From: an uncultured Alphaproteobacteria bacterium
Lineage (GTDB): Bacteria; Pseudomonadota; Alphaproteobacteria; UBA11222
Assembly: GCA_937888955.1 (NCBI GenBank)
Contig: CALAQW010000142.1
Location: 1 to 38,693 of the forward strand
Reading direction: 5' to 3'
Length of the DNA stretch: 38,693 bases
Positions 1-8,148 of the stretch are shown here, piece after piece (within the stretch, counting starts at the first letter, position 1; each line of letters opens with the position of its first letter). Below the pieces are notes generated by a model that saw only the letters and a program-made list of their open reading frames with translations, was not told where the DNA came from and did no database searches. The position numbers and the translations under genes are program-made.

Positions 1-1
1 A

Positions 2-631
2 ACAACGCCGTCAGGCTACTTTCGCGGCGATTCTGAGGGGACTGCAAAAGCGCAGGTTGCCGCGCAGTTGGCTGTTATTCAGCTGCTGGACCGTCAGCCG
101 GAAGATGCTTTGGAAACGATACGCAGGACCAGGCAAACCCGCCTGCCGCAGGATCTGAACGTGACGCGGCTGTTACTTGAAGCGCGCGCTTTGACCGAAA
201 TGGAAGATTATGAGTATGCACTCGATCTGATCGACGGTATCGAGACGCCGGAGGCAGATCTGCTGCGTGCGGATATATATTGGGAATCCGAGAACTGGAC
301 CGCGGCCGCAGGTGCAATGGAAACGGTGCTTGGTGAACGTTGGCGCGTGCCGGCAAGCCTGACGCTTGTCGAGCAGGGGCAGGTCATGCGTGCATCGATC
401 GCCTACGCTCTTGCCGGGGAGCAGCAGGCGCTTGACGCGCTTAAAGGTCGTTATGGACCCAAGATGACCATGGGACGCTATGCCGAGGCGTTTGATGTAT
501 TGACGCAATCGCCCGATGCAAGCGGGGTGGCGTTCCGTCAGCTTGCCTCAACCATTGCCGATATCGATACCCTGCAGGATTTCCTGGCCAACTACCGTGG
601 CGACGTTTCCGCAGCGGATGTGAATTCCTGA
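2..631 (+). CDS. TPR/alpha-helical repeat-like protein, C-terminal part (5' end outside window)
   Basis: The frame is open from base 2 (TTPSGYFRGDSEGTAKAQVAAQLAVIQLLDRQPEDALETI...), so the ORF-track start TTG at 68 is probably not the true start. Helical A/L/E-rich repeats such as 'ALDLIDGIETPEADLLRADIYWESENWTAAAGAME' look TPR-like. Confidence 0.65.
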   Translation, partial: TTPSGYFRGDSEGTAKAQVAAQLAVIQLLDRQPEDALETIRRTRQTRLPQDLNVTRLLLEARALTEMEDYEYALDLIDGIETPEADLLRADIYWESENWTAAAGAMETVLGERWRVPASLTLVEQGQVMRASIAYALAGEQQALDALKGRYGPKMTMGRYAEAFDVLTQSPDASGVAFRQLASTIADIDTLQDFLANYRGDVSAADVNS

Positions 632-644
632 TTGCAGGCCAATA

Positions 645-663
645 GGCACGCAAGGCGCGTGCC
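645..663 (+). terminator. possible hairpin terminator after the TPR-like gene
   Basis: GGCACGC-AAGGC-GCGTGCC perfect 7-bp stem, followed by a weak T-rich stretch (cttgccttgttttgcc). Confidence 0.35.
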
Positions 664-882
664 CTTGCCTTGTTTTGCCATAAGCAGATGTGCGCGCATG
701 GACGCGGTTCAATCGGGTAACCTGTCAGCGATTCCGGGCGATCCGGGATGACTGCCGTGCCAGCATTGGCGGAAAGTTTGCCGATAAAGTAAGGCTTCTT
801 TTCTGGGCAAGATAATATGCCAATGCGCGCGGATGAAACGCCGGAGGGTTGCGCCCCCCGTTTCGATCCGGATTTAAGCCCG

Positions 883-1665
883 TTATCCTGTGCCGAAGCT
901 CTGTACCAGGCTGCTTGCAATCAGGCTCCAGCCATCCACCAATACGAAAAATATCAGTTTGAAGGGCAGCGAAATCATGATCGGTGGCAGCATCATCATG
1001 CCCATCGACATCAGAACCGATGCGACGACCATATCGATGACGACGAAGGGAATAAAAATCAGAAAGCCGATTTCAAATGCCCGTTTGAGCTCTGAAACCA
1101 TGAATGCAGGAATAAGCGCGTGCAATGGCGTGTCCGCTGCGGTTTGCGGCGTATCGGATTTGGACAGGTCGATGAACAGGCGCAGATCCTGTTCGCGGAC
1201 TTGCGACAGCATGAATTGCCGAACCGGCGCGACGGTGCGGTCGAACGCTTCTGTTTCGTCGATGCGATCTTCCATCAGGGGCTTTATGCCTTGCTCATAT
1301 GCCTGATTGAAGGTCGGCGCCATGACGAAGGCAGTCAAAAACAGGGCCAGTGAAATAATCACCGTATTGGGGGGCGAGGTTTGTGTGCCGAGCGCGCTGC
1401 GCAAAAGCGACAAGACCACGACAATGCGTGTAAAAGATGTCACCGTTACGAGAATGCCGGGCGCGATGCTGAGAACGGTGATAAAGGCGATCAGCTGTAT
1501 CAAACGCCCCGTCAGCGAATTCGTACCGCCGAGCAGTTCACTATCGGCGTCATCACCCAGATCGATGGTAATGTTCTGCGCAAATGCTTGCCCATCCGGC
1601 AAAAACAGAATTATGGCCAGAACCACAAGAGCGGGAATAAAAAGGCGGAATTTACGTCTGGTCAT
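883..1665 (-). CDS. fliP: Flagellar biosynthesis protein FliP
   Basis: 260 aa with FliP motifs: SIAPGILVTVTSFTRIVVVLSLLRSALGTQTSPPNTVIISLALFLTAFVMAPTF and FLIFIPFVVIDMVVASVLMSMGMMMLPPIMISLPFKLIFFVLVDGW. Confidence 0.97.
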   Translation of the reverse strand: MTRRKFRLFIPALVVLAIILFLPDGQAFAQNITIDLGDDADSELLGGTNSLTGRLIQLIAFITVLSIAPGILVTVTSFTRIVVVLSLLRSALGTQTSPPNTVIISLALFLTAFVMAPTFNQAYEQGIKPLMEDRIDETEAFDRTVAPVRQFMLSQVREQDLRLFIDLSKSDTPQTAADTPLHALIPAFMVSELKRAFEIGFLIFIPFVVIDMVVASVLMSMGMMMLPPIMISLPFKLIFFVLVDGWSLIASSLVQSFGTG

Positions 1666-1981
1666 CGGTACTCAGTCTGTGAGATGGCGTGGCGTTCCCG
1701 TCTTCGGGTGCCGTGTCGCCTGAAATATTGCATTCGATCACAAGATCATTGTCGCCACCGATCATCAGCAAATGCTGCCGGTCGTCGCGCCCGATAAGGA
1801 TGAGCTTCCTTTTGGCATCGATCGGGCGAACCTCCAGTAATACCAGGCGATTATCCGTATTACCCCGTTTTGCGGCGCGCGGTGTCAGTCCGGCGCGTTT
1901 GCCAAGCCAGGCGCAGAAACCGATAAGCCCCAGCACAAAGACAAGCGCGAGCAGGAAGCGTACATAATCAAAACTTTCCAT
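1652..1981 (-). CDS. fliO: Flagellar biosynthesis protein FliO-like
   Basis: Small protein with one N-terminal TM, then RLVLLEVRPIDAKRKLILIGRDDRQHLLMIGGDNDLVIE, typical of FliO; overlaps and precedes fliP. Confidence 0.85.
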   Translation of the reverse strand: MESFDYVRFLLALVFVLGLIGFCAWLGKRAGLTPRAAKRGNTDNRLVLLEVRPIDAKRKLILIGRDDRQHLLMIGGDNDLVIECNISGDTAPEDGNATPSHRLSTDDQT

Positions 1982-2066
1982 CAGAACCTTCGGGCCAATT
2001 TGTTGTGCGGATGCAGCAAGACGGTCTTCCGGGCACGGTGATAACGCTAATTTGCCGTCAATATGC

Positions 2067-2081
2067 TTAACGGGGGGTTAA
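2067..2081. promoter_or_regulatory. CtrA-type binding site (TTAA-N7-TTAA), site 1
   Basis: TTAA CGGGGGG TTAA read directly in the fliO/flgB divergent intergenic region. Confidence 0.6.
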
Positions 2082-2106
2082 GGCAGGCTTGCTATGCGGA
2101 ACGCGT

Positions 2107-2121
2107 TTAAGAGTTTGTTAA
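2107..2121. promoter_or_regulatory. CtrA-type binding site (TTAA-N7-TTAA), site 2
   Basis: TTAA GAGTTTG TTAA, 40 bp from site 1, in the same divergent intergenic region. Confidence 0.6.
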
Positions 2122-2192
2122 ACCCGATGGGGCACAATCAACGCAATGGACCGAAGCAGGTTGCAATCGATCGGTGAGTTGATCCAAAGGCG

Positions 2193-2603
2193 ATGAGCGC
2201 AAACGCATTTCCCATATTTTCCGCTATTCGGACAAAGCTTGCATGGCTGTCGGCCCGCCAGAAAGTGGTATCCGAGAATATTGCAAACGCCAATACGCCT
2301 GGTTTCCGCGCGCGTGAACTGAAGCCGGTCGATTTTCGCAAGATGCTGGAAAATCAAGGGCAAATGGTGGGATTGCGGGTCACCAATGCCCGGCATATGA
2401 GCGGCCAGGGCGGTGCATCGCGTTTGTTTGATTTCAAGACAAGGGAAGCACCGATCGTCGAGATGGACGGATCGGGAAATTCGGTATCGATTGCCGAAGA
2501 GACAATGAAGCTCGGCCGCACTCAGGTCGAATATGAAATGACGACGAATATCTACCGCAAGCAAACAGGCCTGCTTCGTATCGCATTGGGCCGGCGTCAG
2601 TAG
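2193..2603 (+). CDS. flgB: Flagellar basal-body rod protein FlgB
   Basis: KVVSENIANANTPGFRARELKPVDF rod-protein motif; position upstream of flgC. Confidence 0.95.
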   Translation: MSANAFPIFSAIRTKLAWLSARQKVVSENIANANTPGFRARELKPVDFRKMLENQGQMVGLRVTNARHMSGQGGASRLFDFKTREAPIVEMDGSGNSVSIAEETMKLGRTQVEYEMTTNIYRKQTGLLRIALGRRQ

Positions 2604-2626
2604 CATAAGTTAAGGAGGTCTCGGAC

Positions 2627-3040
2627 ATGGATCTTAATCTCGCAATTCAGACGTCTGCATCAGGCATGCGCGCGCAGAGTACGCGCATGCGCGTGATTTC
2701 GGAAAATATCGCCAACTCGCAATCGCTGGCGAAGAATCCGGACGAAGATCCGTATCGGCGGCAGATGGTGACTTTTCGGAACGAGCTTGATCGGGTATCG
2801 GGCGCAAAACTTGTTAATGTCCGGAAGGTGGTCGAGGACAAAAGCGAATTCAAACAAAAATACGACCCGCTGCATCCGGCAGCCAACCCGCAGGGCTATG
2901 TGGATCTGCCAAATGTGAATGTCGTCCTTGAAACGATGGATATGCAGCAGGCGCAGCGCAGTTACGAGGCCAATATCGCGTCGCTGAAAGCGGCGCAGAA
3001 TATGCTGGTGAAGACAATCGATCTTCTGAATAACCGCTAG
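2627..3040 (+). CDS. flgC: Flagellar basal-body rod protein FlgC
   Basis: ASGMRAQSTRMRVISENIANSQS and C-terminal YEANIASLKAAQNMLVKTIDLL. Confidence 0.96.
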   Translation: MDLNLAIQTSASGMRAQSTRMRVISENIANSQSLAKNPDEDPYRRQMVTFRNELDRVSGAKLVNVRKVVEDKSEFKQKYDPLHPAANPQGYVDLPNVNVVLETMDMQQAQRSYEANIASLKAAQNMLVKTIDLLNNR

Positions 3041-3062
3041 GTAACCGCCGGAGAATCCGATC

Positions 3063-3392
3063 ATGAGCATTTTGGGAACCAATGCGGCGCAGGCGGCTTC
3101 TGCCTATGCGCAAACCGCAAGCCGGCCGCTGGAAGAGAATGGCGCAGGCGTCGCTGATGGCGCAGCACCCAAAGGCCCGACATTTACAGAGCTTGTGGAA
3201 GACAAGGTCGGCGCGGCGATCGGTGCGAACAGGAAAGCCGAATCGGTGTCATTGGATGCGATTAATGGCAAGGCGGATATGGTGGATCTTGTTACCGCTA
3301 TGAACAATGCGGAAATGACGTTGCAGACTGTCGTCGCGGTGCGCGACCGGGTGGTTCAGGCCTATCAAGATATTCTGAAAATGCCGATATGA
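3063..3392 (+). CDS. fliE: Flagellar hook-basal body complex protein FliE
   Basis: DLVTAMNNAEMTLQTVVAVRDRVVQAYQDILKMPI, the FliE C-terminus. Confidence 0.95.
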   Translation: MSILGTNAAQAASAYAQTASRPLEENGAGVADGAAPKGPTFTELVEDKVGAAIGANRKAESVSLDAINGKADMVDLVTAMNNAEMTLQTVVAVRDRVVQAYQDILKMPI

Positions 3393-3417
3393 TTGGTTTC
3401 GGGGGAGAGCGCTGACG

Positions 3418-3681
3418 ATGGGGCCGGCCGATGTCCTGGATGTGGGGCGTGACGCGATCTATGTCATGCTGCAGGTTTCCGCGCCTGTCATGCTGGTCGG
3501 GCTTGGTGTCGGGTTGATCATCGCGTTATTCCAGGCACTGACCCAGATTCAGGAAATGACCCTGACCTTCGTTCCAAAAATCATCGCTATTTTTGTGTCG
3601 CTACTGATCTTTCTGCCTTTCATGGGGCAGGTGCTTGACGGGCTTATGGGCCGGATTGCAGAGCGCATTATCGGCTTATAG
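3418..3681 (+). CDS. fliQ: Flagellar biosynthesis protein FliQ
   Basis: 87 aa, two TMs, LIIALFQALTQIQEMTLTFVPKI signature. Confidence 0.97.
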   Translation: MGPADVLDVGRDAIYVMLQVSAPVMLVGLGVGLIIALFQALTQIQEMTLTFVPKIIAIFVSLLIFLPFMGQVLDGLMGRIAERIIGL

Positions 3682-3746
3682 GGGTGAGTACGAGCTTATG
3701 CGGTTTGATCGCGATAAGATCTGTTGAGTAGGCGGACAGGCCAACG

Positions 3747-4511
3747 ATGCAGTTAGAACTGGTCCCAGCCCAAATCTTTGGCTTTTTTCTTGTTTTCAGC
3801 CGTGTCGGCAGCATGACCATACTCATGCCCGCTTTCGGTGAGGTATCTGTTCCCCCATGGGTTCGGCTTGGTATCGCATTTTCCCTGACGGCCGTTTTAT
3901 ATCCATTGGTAAAGGATCTTTTGCCGGTCATGCCGACGACACCTTTCGCCATTGTGGCGGTCGTTGGTGCGGAAGCATTGACGGGGCTGTTTATCGGCGG
4001 GATTGCGCGCTTGCTGCTGATGGCGCTGCATCTGGGGGGGCTTGTCATTGCATTTCAGACAGGACTTGGTTTTGCCCAGGGATTTGATCCCTCACAGCGT
4101 AGCCAGTCGGCGCTGGTCGGGACCTTCCTGACATTGGTCGGGGTCAACCTCATTCTGGCGGCAAATCTGCACCATCTGCTTGTCGGTGCAATGCATGACA
4201 GTTATCAGCTGTTCCACCCGGGCAGTCTGCCCGCGCCGGCAAGTTTTGCGGAACTCGCCACACAGACAGTCGGGCAGGCTTTTGCAATGGGGATCCAGCT
4301 TGCGGCGCCTTTCATTGTTTTCGGGATTATCTTTAATACGGGCATTGGGTTGCTCGCGCGTTTGATGCCGCAGGTGCAGATATTTTTTATCGCCGTGCCG
4401 GGCCAAATTCTGCTTGGTTTCATGATCATGGGGATGATCTTTTCCAGCATGATGCTTTGGTATCTCGATTATTTCGAGGCCGGTGTCACAAATCTTCTGA
4501 TTGCGCGATAA
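3747..4511 (+). CDS. fliR: Flagellar biosynthesis protein FliR
   Basis: Multi-TM; FSRVGSMTILMPAFGEVSVPPWVRLGIAFSLT and GLLARLMPQVQIFFIAVPGQILLGF. Confidence 0.95.
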   Translation: MQLELVPAQIFGFFLVFSRVGSMTILMPAFGEVSVPPWVRLGIAFSLTAVLYPLVKDLLPVMPTTPFAIVAVVGAEALTGLFIGGIARLLLMALHLGGLVIAFQTGLGFAQGFDPSQRSQSALVGTFLTLVGVNLILAANLHHLLVGAMHDSYQLFHPGSLPAPASFAELATQTVGQAFAMGIQLAAPFIVFGIIFNTGIGLLARLMPQVQIFFIAVPGQILLGFMIMGMIFSSMMLWYLDYFEAGVTNLLIAR

Positions 4512-4521
4512 GGGCGGCGGC

Positions 4522-5580
4522 ATGTCAGAAGAAGATAAATCACAAAAAACAGAAGAGCCGACGCAGAAAAAGCTCGAAGACGCTCAGAAAAAAGGCGATG
4601 TCGCACGCAGTCAGGAAATCCGCCATCTCGCCATGCTGGCGGGCGGCGGGCTCGCCATTGCGATATTTGCCGGTCAGATTGGTGTGCAGGTGAGTAATAA
4701 CCTGTCCGTTTATCTGGCCAATGCCGGGCAGATACCGGCAGATGCGCCAAATCTTGCGCGCGTCGGGCGCGATGTTGTGACGGGGCTTCTGTCATGGCTT
4801 GGATTGCCGCTATTGCTGCTTGTCGTTGCAGCACTTGCAGGAAGCATTCTGCAGGCAAAGCCTGTACTCACAACCGAGAAGATAAAACCGAAATTCAGCA
4901 AGATTTCGCTTACGAAAGGTTTTGGCAGACTGTTTTCCAGCCAGTCGGTGATGGAGTTTACCAAAGGTCTGCTCAAGCTCGCGATTGTCGCAACGGTTGT
5001 CATCCTCGTCGTATGGCCCGATCGGGATCGGCTCGATACGCTTATGACTTATGCGCCTGCCGATATGTTGGACTATGTGAAAGTCGCAGCACTCAAGATG
5101 TTTGGTGGTGCAATTGCGATCATGGGATTGATCGCTGCTGCCGACTTTCTTTATCAGCGGTCGGAGTTTCTGAAAAAGCAGCGGATGAGCCGGCAGGAAA
5201 TCAAGGATGAACACAAGCAGACGGATGGCGATCCGCAAGTAAAGGCGCGTATTCAACGCATCAGAATGGAGCGCGCGCGCGGACGAATGATGGCCGCAGT
5301 TCCTGAGGCAACGCTCGTGATCGCCAACCCGACGCATTTCGCGGTCGCGCTGAAATATGAGCATCAGGAAATGAATGCGCCAGTCTGTGTGGCGAAGGGC
5401 GTTGACGAGGTGGCGTTGCGGATCCGCTCCGTTGCCGAAGAAAATGGCGTGCCGGTTGTCGAAAATCCGCCACTTGCTCGGGCCCTGCATGCCTCGGTCG
5501 AGCTGGAGCAGGAAATTACGCCAGAACATTATCAGGCAGTGGCCGAGGTAATTGGCTATGTGATGGGCTTGCGAAAGTAG
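4522..5580 (+). CDS. flhB: Flagellar biosynthesis protein FlhB
   Basis: SEEDKSQKTEEPTQKKLEDAQKKGDVARSQE N-terminus; autocleavage motif NPTH (LVIANPTHFAVALKY). ATG at 4522 preferred over the ORF-track TTG at 4501. Confidence 0.97.
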   Translation: MSEEDKSQKTEEPTQKKLEDAQKKGDVARSQEIRHLAMLAGGGLAIAIFAGQIGVQVSNNLSVYLANAGQIPADAPNLARVGRDVVTGLLSWLGLPLLLLVVAALAGSILQAKPVLTTEKIKPKFSKISLTKGFGRLFSSQSVMEFTKGLLKLAIVATVVILVVWPDRDRLDTLMTYAPADMLDYVKVAALKMFGGAIAIMGLIAAADFLYQRSEFLKKQRMSRQEIKDEHKQTDGDPQVKARIQRIRMERARGRMMAAVPEATLVIANPTHFAVALKYEHQEMNAPVCVAKGVDEVALRIRSVAEENGVPVVENPPLARALHASVELEQEITPEHYQAVAEVIGYVMGLRK

Positions 5581-5660
5581 ACCATGCGCTGGATTGCCAA
5601 TTGTCGCCAAGCCGGCCTAGGCTAATGAGAAATAATGTCAAATGGTGAGATGACGACAAA

Positions 5661-8039
5661 ATGGGGCTGTTATCCGATCAGAAAGGTGTGGCGGGACTGC
5701 GCGGATTGCTGAAAGGGGGGGCAGGACGCATCCTTGGCAAGGACACCGCTCGCCGCGAACATTTCAGGCTTGCAGGATTTGATTACGGCGTACTTGCGGA
5801 GCTTGTCGATAACAGTCAGGACGCGATATTGATCACCGGTGAAGCAGGCGAAGTCTGCTATGCCAATGTGGGCTATTATCAGCAGTTTGATATTGATCAG
5901 TCGGTTGTTCCGCCCCCTGCCTTGTCTACCATATTGGGGCGGCAGGATAATTGTAGCGACCGGCTTTTCCGTTTGCAGAAGGCGATTGCCGCGCGGCAGC
6001 CGGCAAAAGAGGTGATGTCGTTTGTTCAGGCGGACAAACTTCACCGTGTGGCAGTGAGTGTCGCGCCTGTTTCATCAGCAAGTCCACTATGCGTCTGGCG
6101 TATCCAGCGCTATTACAGAACTGAAAATTCAGCGTCGCCCGAACTACAAAAATTCAAGCAGATACTGGAGGTTATCGACACCGCGCCATTGGGTATCGGT
6201 ATTGTCAGTGAAACCGGTGTCGTTGAATTTGCCAATGCGATATTTGCTGATTGGGTTGGTTTGTCGCCCGAGGAAATCCTGTCAGGGAAAGTAACGAGTA
6301 CGGATATATTCGAGGACAGCTCGGCTTTCTGGTCATCGAGTGAGGAGGAGCGGGACCTCACCTATACCGGTATTGAACGCACGATTATCGTCTCCGTAAA
6401 CGGTGAGCGAATTCCGATTTCAGCCCTGTACCGGATACGTGAAGATACCGATCGGGGAATCCGGACATTGCAGCTTGTCATGCGTGATCTTCGGGTGCAG
6501 CTATCGGCGGATTTGACGCAATTACGCGAGGTGGAGGCACGTTTCCTTCGTCTGTTCGATATTGCGCCGGTTGGCATCGTTATTGTGGATCAGCATGGCA
6601 GTGTCGTCGAATCGAACTCGGCCTTTTTCAAGAATTTCGGCATGTTGTTCAGCAGTGGTGACGATTTCCTGTCTATTGTTGATGAAACCTATGTCGCTGA
6701 AGTGCGTCAGCGGATTGCCGATGCGGCAAGGCAGCAATTGACCGGGCAGCATGTCGATATCGAATTGCACAATCGTGGCGAGGCACGTTCCGCACAGCTT
6801 TATATTTCGCCGTTGCGGGAATCAGGTGATGCATCTGTCGTTTTGTACTTGATCGATACGACGGAACAACGGAATTTGGAGCTGCAATTCTCCCAGTCGC
6901 AGAAGATGCAGGCGGTCGGACAACTGGCCGGCGGCATCGCGCATGATTTCAATAATCTGCTGACTGCAATTATCGGATATAGTGACCTGCTTCTCAGTCG
7001 CCACGATGCTGGCGACCCGTCATTCAGCGATATTCACCAGATCAAGCAAAACGCCAACCGCGCAGCCAACCTTGTGCGGCAACTCCTCGCCTTCTCGCGG
7101 CAGCAAACGCTGCAGCCGGCGGTAATTTCAATCACTGACATGCTGGCGGAACTGCACAATCTGTTACGACGGCTGCTTGGCCAGCACATTGAATTGACAA
7201 TGACGCACGGGCGCAATCTGGGGCAGGTCAAGGCGGATCAGGGGCAGCTTGAGAATGTCATCATCAATCTGGCTGTCAATGCACGCGATGCGCTGGCCGG
7301 CAATAAGGGGCGGTTATCAATCCGTACGGCGAACATTTCCGCAGAGCAGGCGCAATCGCTGGATCATAGCTGGATGCCGTCTGGGGATTGCGTGATGATT
7401 GAGGTTGCCGATGACGGACCCGGTATCCCGAAAGCGGTAATCGGCAAGATATTCGAACCGTTTTTTACGACAAAGGAAGTTGGAAAAGGCACGGGACTGG
7501 GACTGTCGACCGCCTACGGTATTATCAAGCAGCAAGGCGGCAATATTCATGTGCAAAGCGAGGTTGGCGAGGGTGCGACATTCCGTATTTATCTTCCTGT
7601 CTATGCGGAAGAGGAAGTGCAGACCGAAAACGGCGATGCGCAGCTGGAAGCCAGTGCCGATCTGACGGGAAATGGGGTCATTCTGCTGGTCGAGGATGAA
7701 GATCCGGTTCGTGCATTCGCATCCCGCGCGCTGTCTGGCAAGGGATATACCGTGCTGGAGGCCGACGGGCCGGATCAGGCGCTTGAAATAGTCGAAACGC
7801 GTGCGGACGAAATTGATCTGGTGATTTCAGATGTTGTTATGCCCGGTATGGACGGGGCACGGCTGATGAAAATCATTCAGCAAAAAAGTCCGGGCATTCG
7901 CGCTATATTTATCTCCGGCTACGCGGAAAATGCATTCCGCGACAGTGACGAACTAGTCGAGGATTATTTGTTCCTGCCCAAGCCGTTTACACTGAAACAG
8001 CTTGCGGCGCGGGTAAAGGAAGCCTTTGCCGACCGTTAG
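5661..8039 (+). CDS. cckA: CckA-type hybrid histidine kinase (three PAS-like regions, HisKA, HATPase, receiver), no N-terminal TM
   Basis: GGIAHDFNNLLTAIIGYSDLLL phosphoacceptor box, GTGLGLSTAYGIIKQQGG G-box, C-terminal receiver LVEDEDPVRAFASRAL...FISGYAENAFR, all CckA-like. In-frame stop at 5646-5648 constrains the N-terminus. Confidence 0.85.
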   Translation: MGLLSDQKGVAGLRGLLKGGAGRILGKDTARREHFRLAGFDYGVLAELVDNSQDAILITGEAGEVCYANVGYYQQFDIDQSVVPPPALSTILGRQDNCSDRLFRLQKAIAARQPAKEVMSFVQADKLHRVAVSVAPVSSASPLCVWRIQRYYRTENSASPELQKFKQILEVIDTAPLGIGIVSETGVVEFANAIFADWVGLSPEEILSGKVTSTDIFEDSSAFWSSSEEERDLTYTGIERTIIVSVNGERIPISALYRIREDTDRGIRTLQLVMRDLRVQLSADLTQLREVEARFLRLFDIAPVGIVIVDQHGSVVESNSAFFKNFGMLFSSGDDFLSIVDETYVAEVRQRIADAARQQLTGQHVDIELHNRGEARSAQLYISPLRESGDASVVLYLIDTTEQRNLELQFSQSQKMQAVGQLAGGIAHDFNNLLTAIIGYSDLLLSRHDAGDPSFSDIHQIKQNANRAANLVRQLLAFSRQQTLQPAVISITDMLAELHNLLRRLLGQHIELTMTHGRNLGQVKADQGQLENVIINLAVNARDALAGNKGRLSIRTANISAEQAQSLDHSWMPSGDCVMIEVADDGPGIPKAVIGKIFEPFFTTKEVGKGTGLGLSTAYGIIKQQGGNIHVQSEVGEGATFRIYLPVYAEEEVQTENGDAQLEASADLTGNGVILLVEDEDPVRAFASRALSGKGYTVLEADGPDQALEIVETRADEIDLVISDVVMPGMDGARLMKIIQQKSPGIRAIFISGYAENAFRDSDELVEDYLFLPKPFTLKQLAARVKEAFADR

Positions 8040-8148
8040 CAGGCAGCGAAGCCGCATATGTCACTATATGGCTGTCACCGCATGGCGTTTTTCGGGTTGC
8101 CTGAATGACATATGCGTTGAAAACCGGTGCGGGTGATGTTGCTGCGGT

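Noticed and set aside
4810-5610. 266-aa minus-strand ORF opposite flhB
   Set aside because: Lies wholly antisense to a clear flhB; composition is Cys/His/Arg-rich as expected of a shadow frame.
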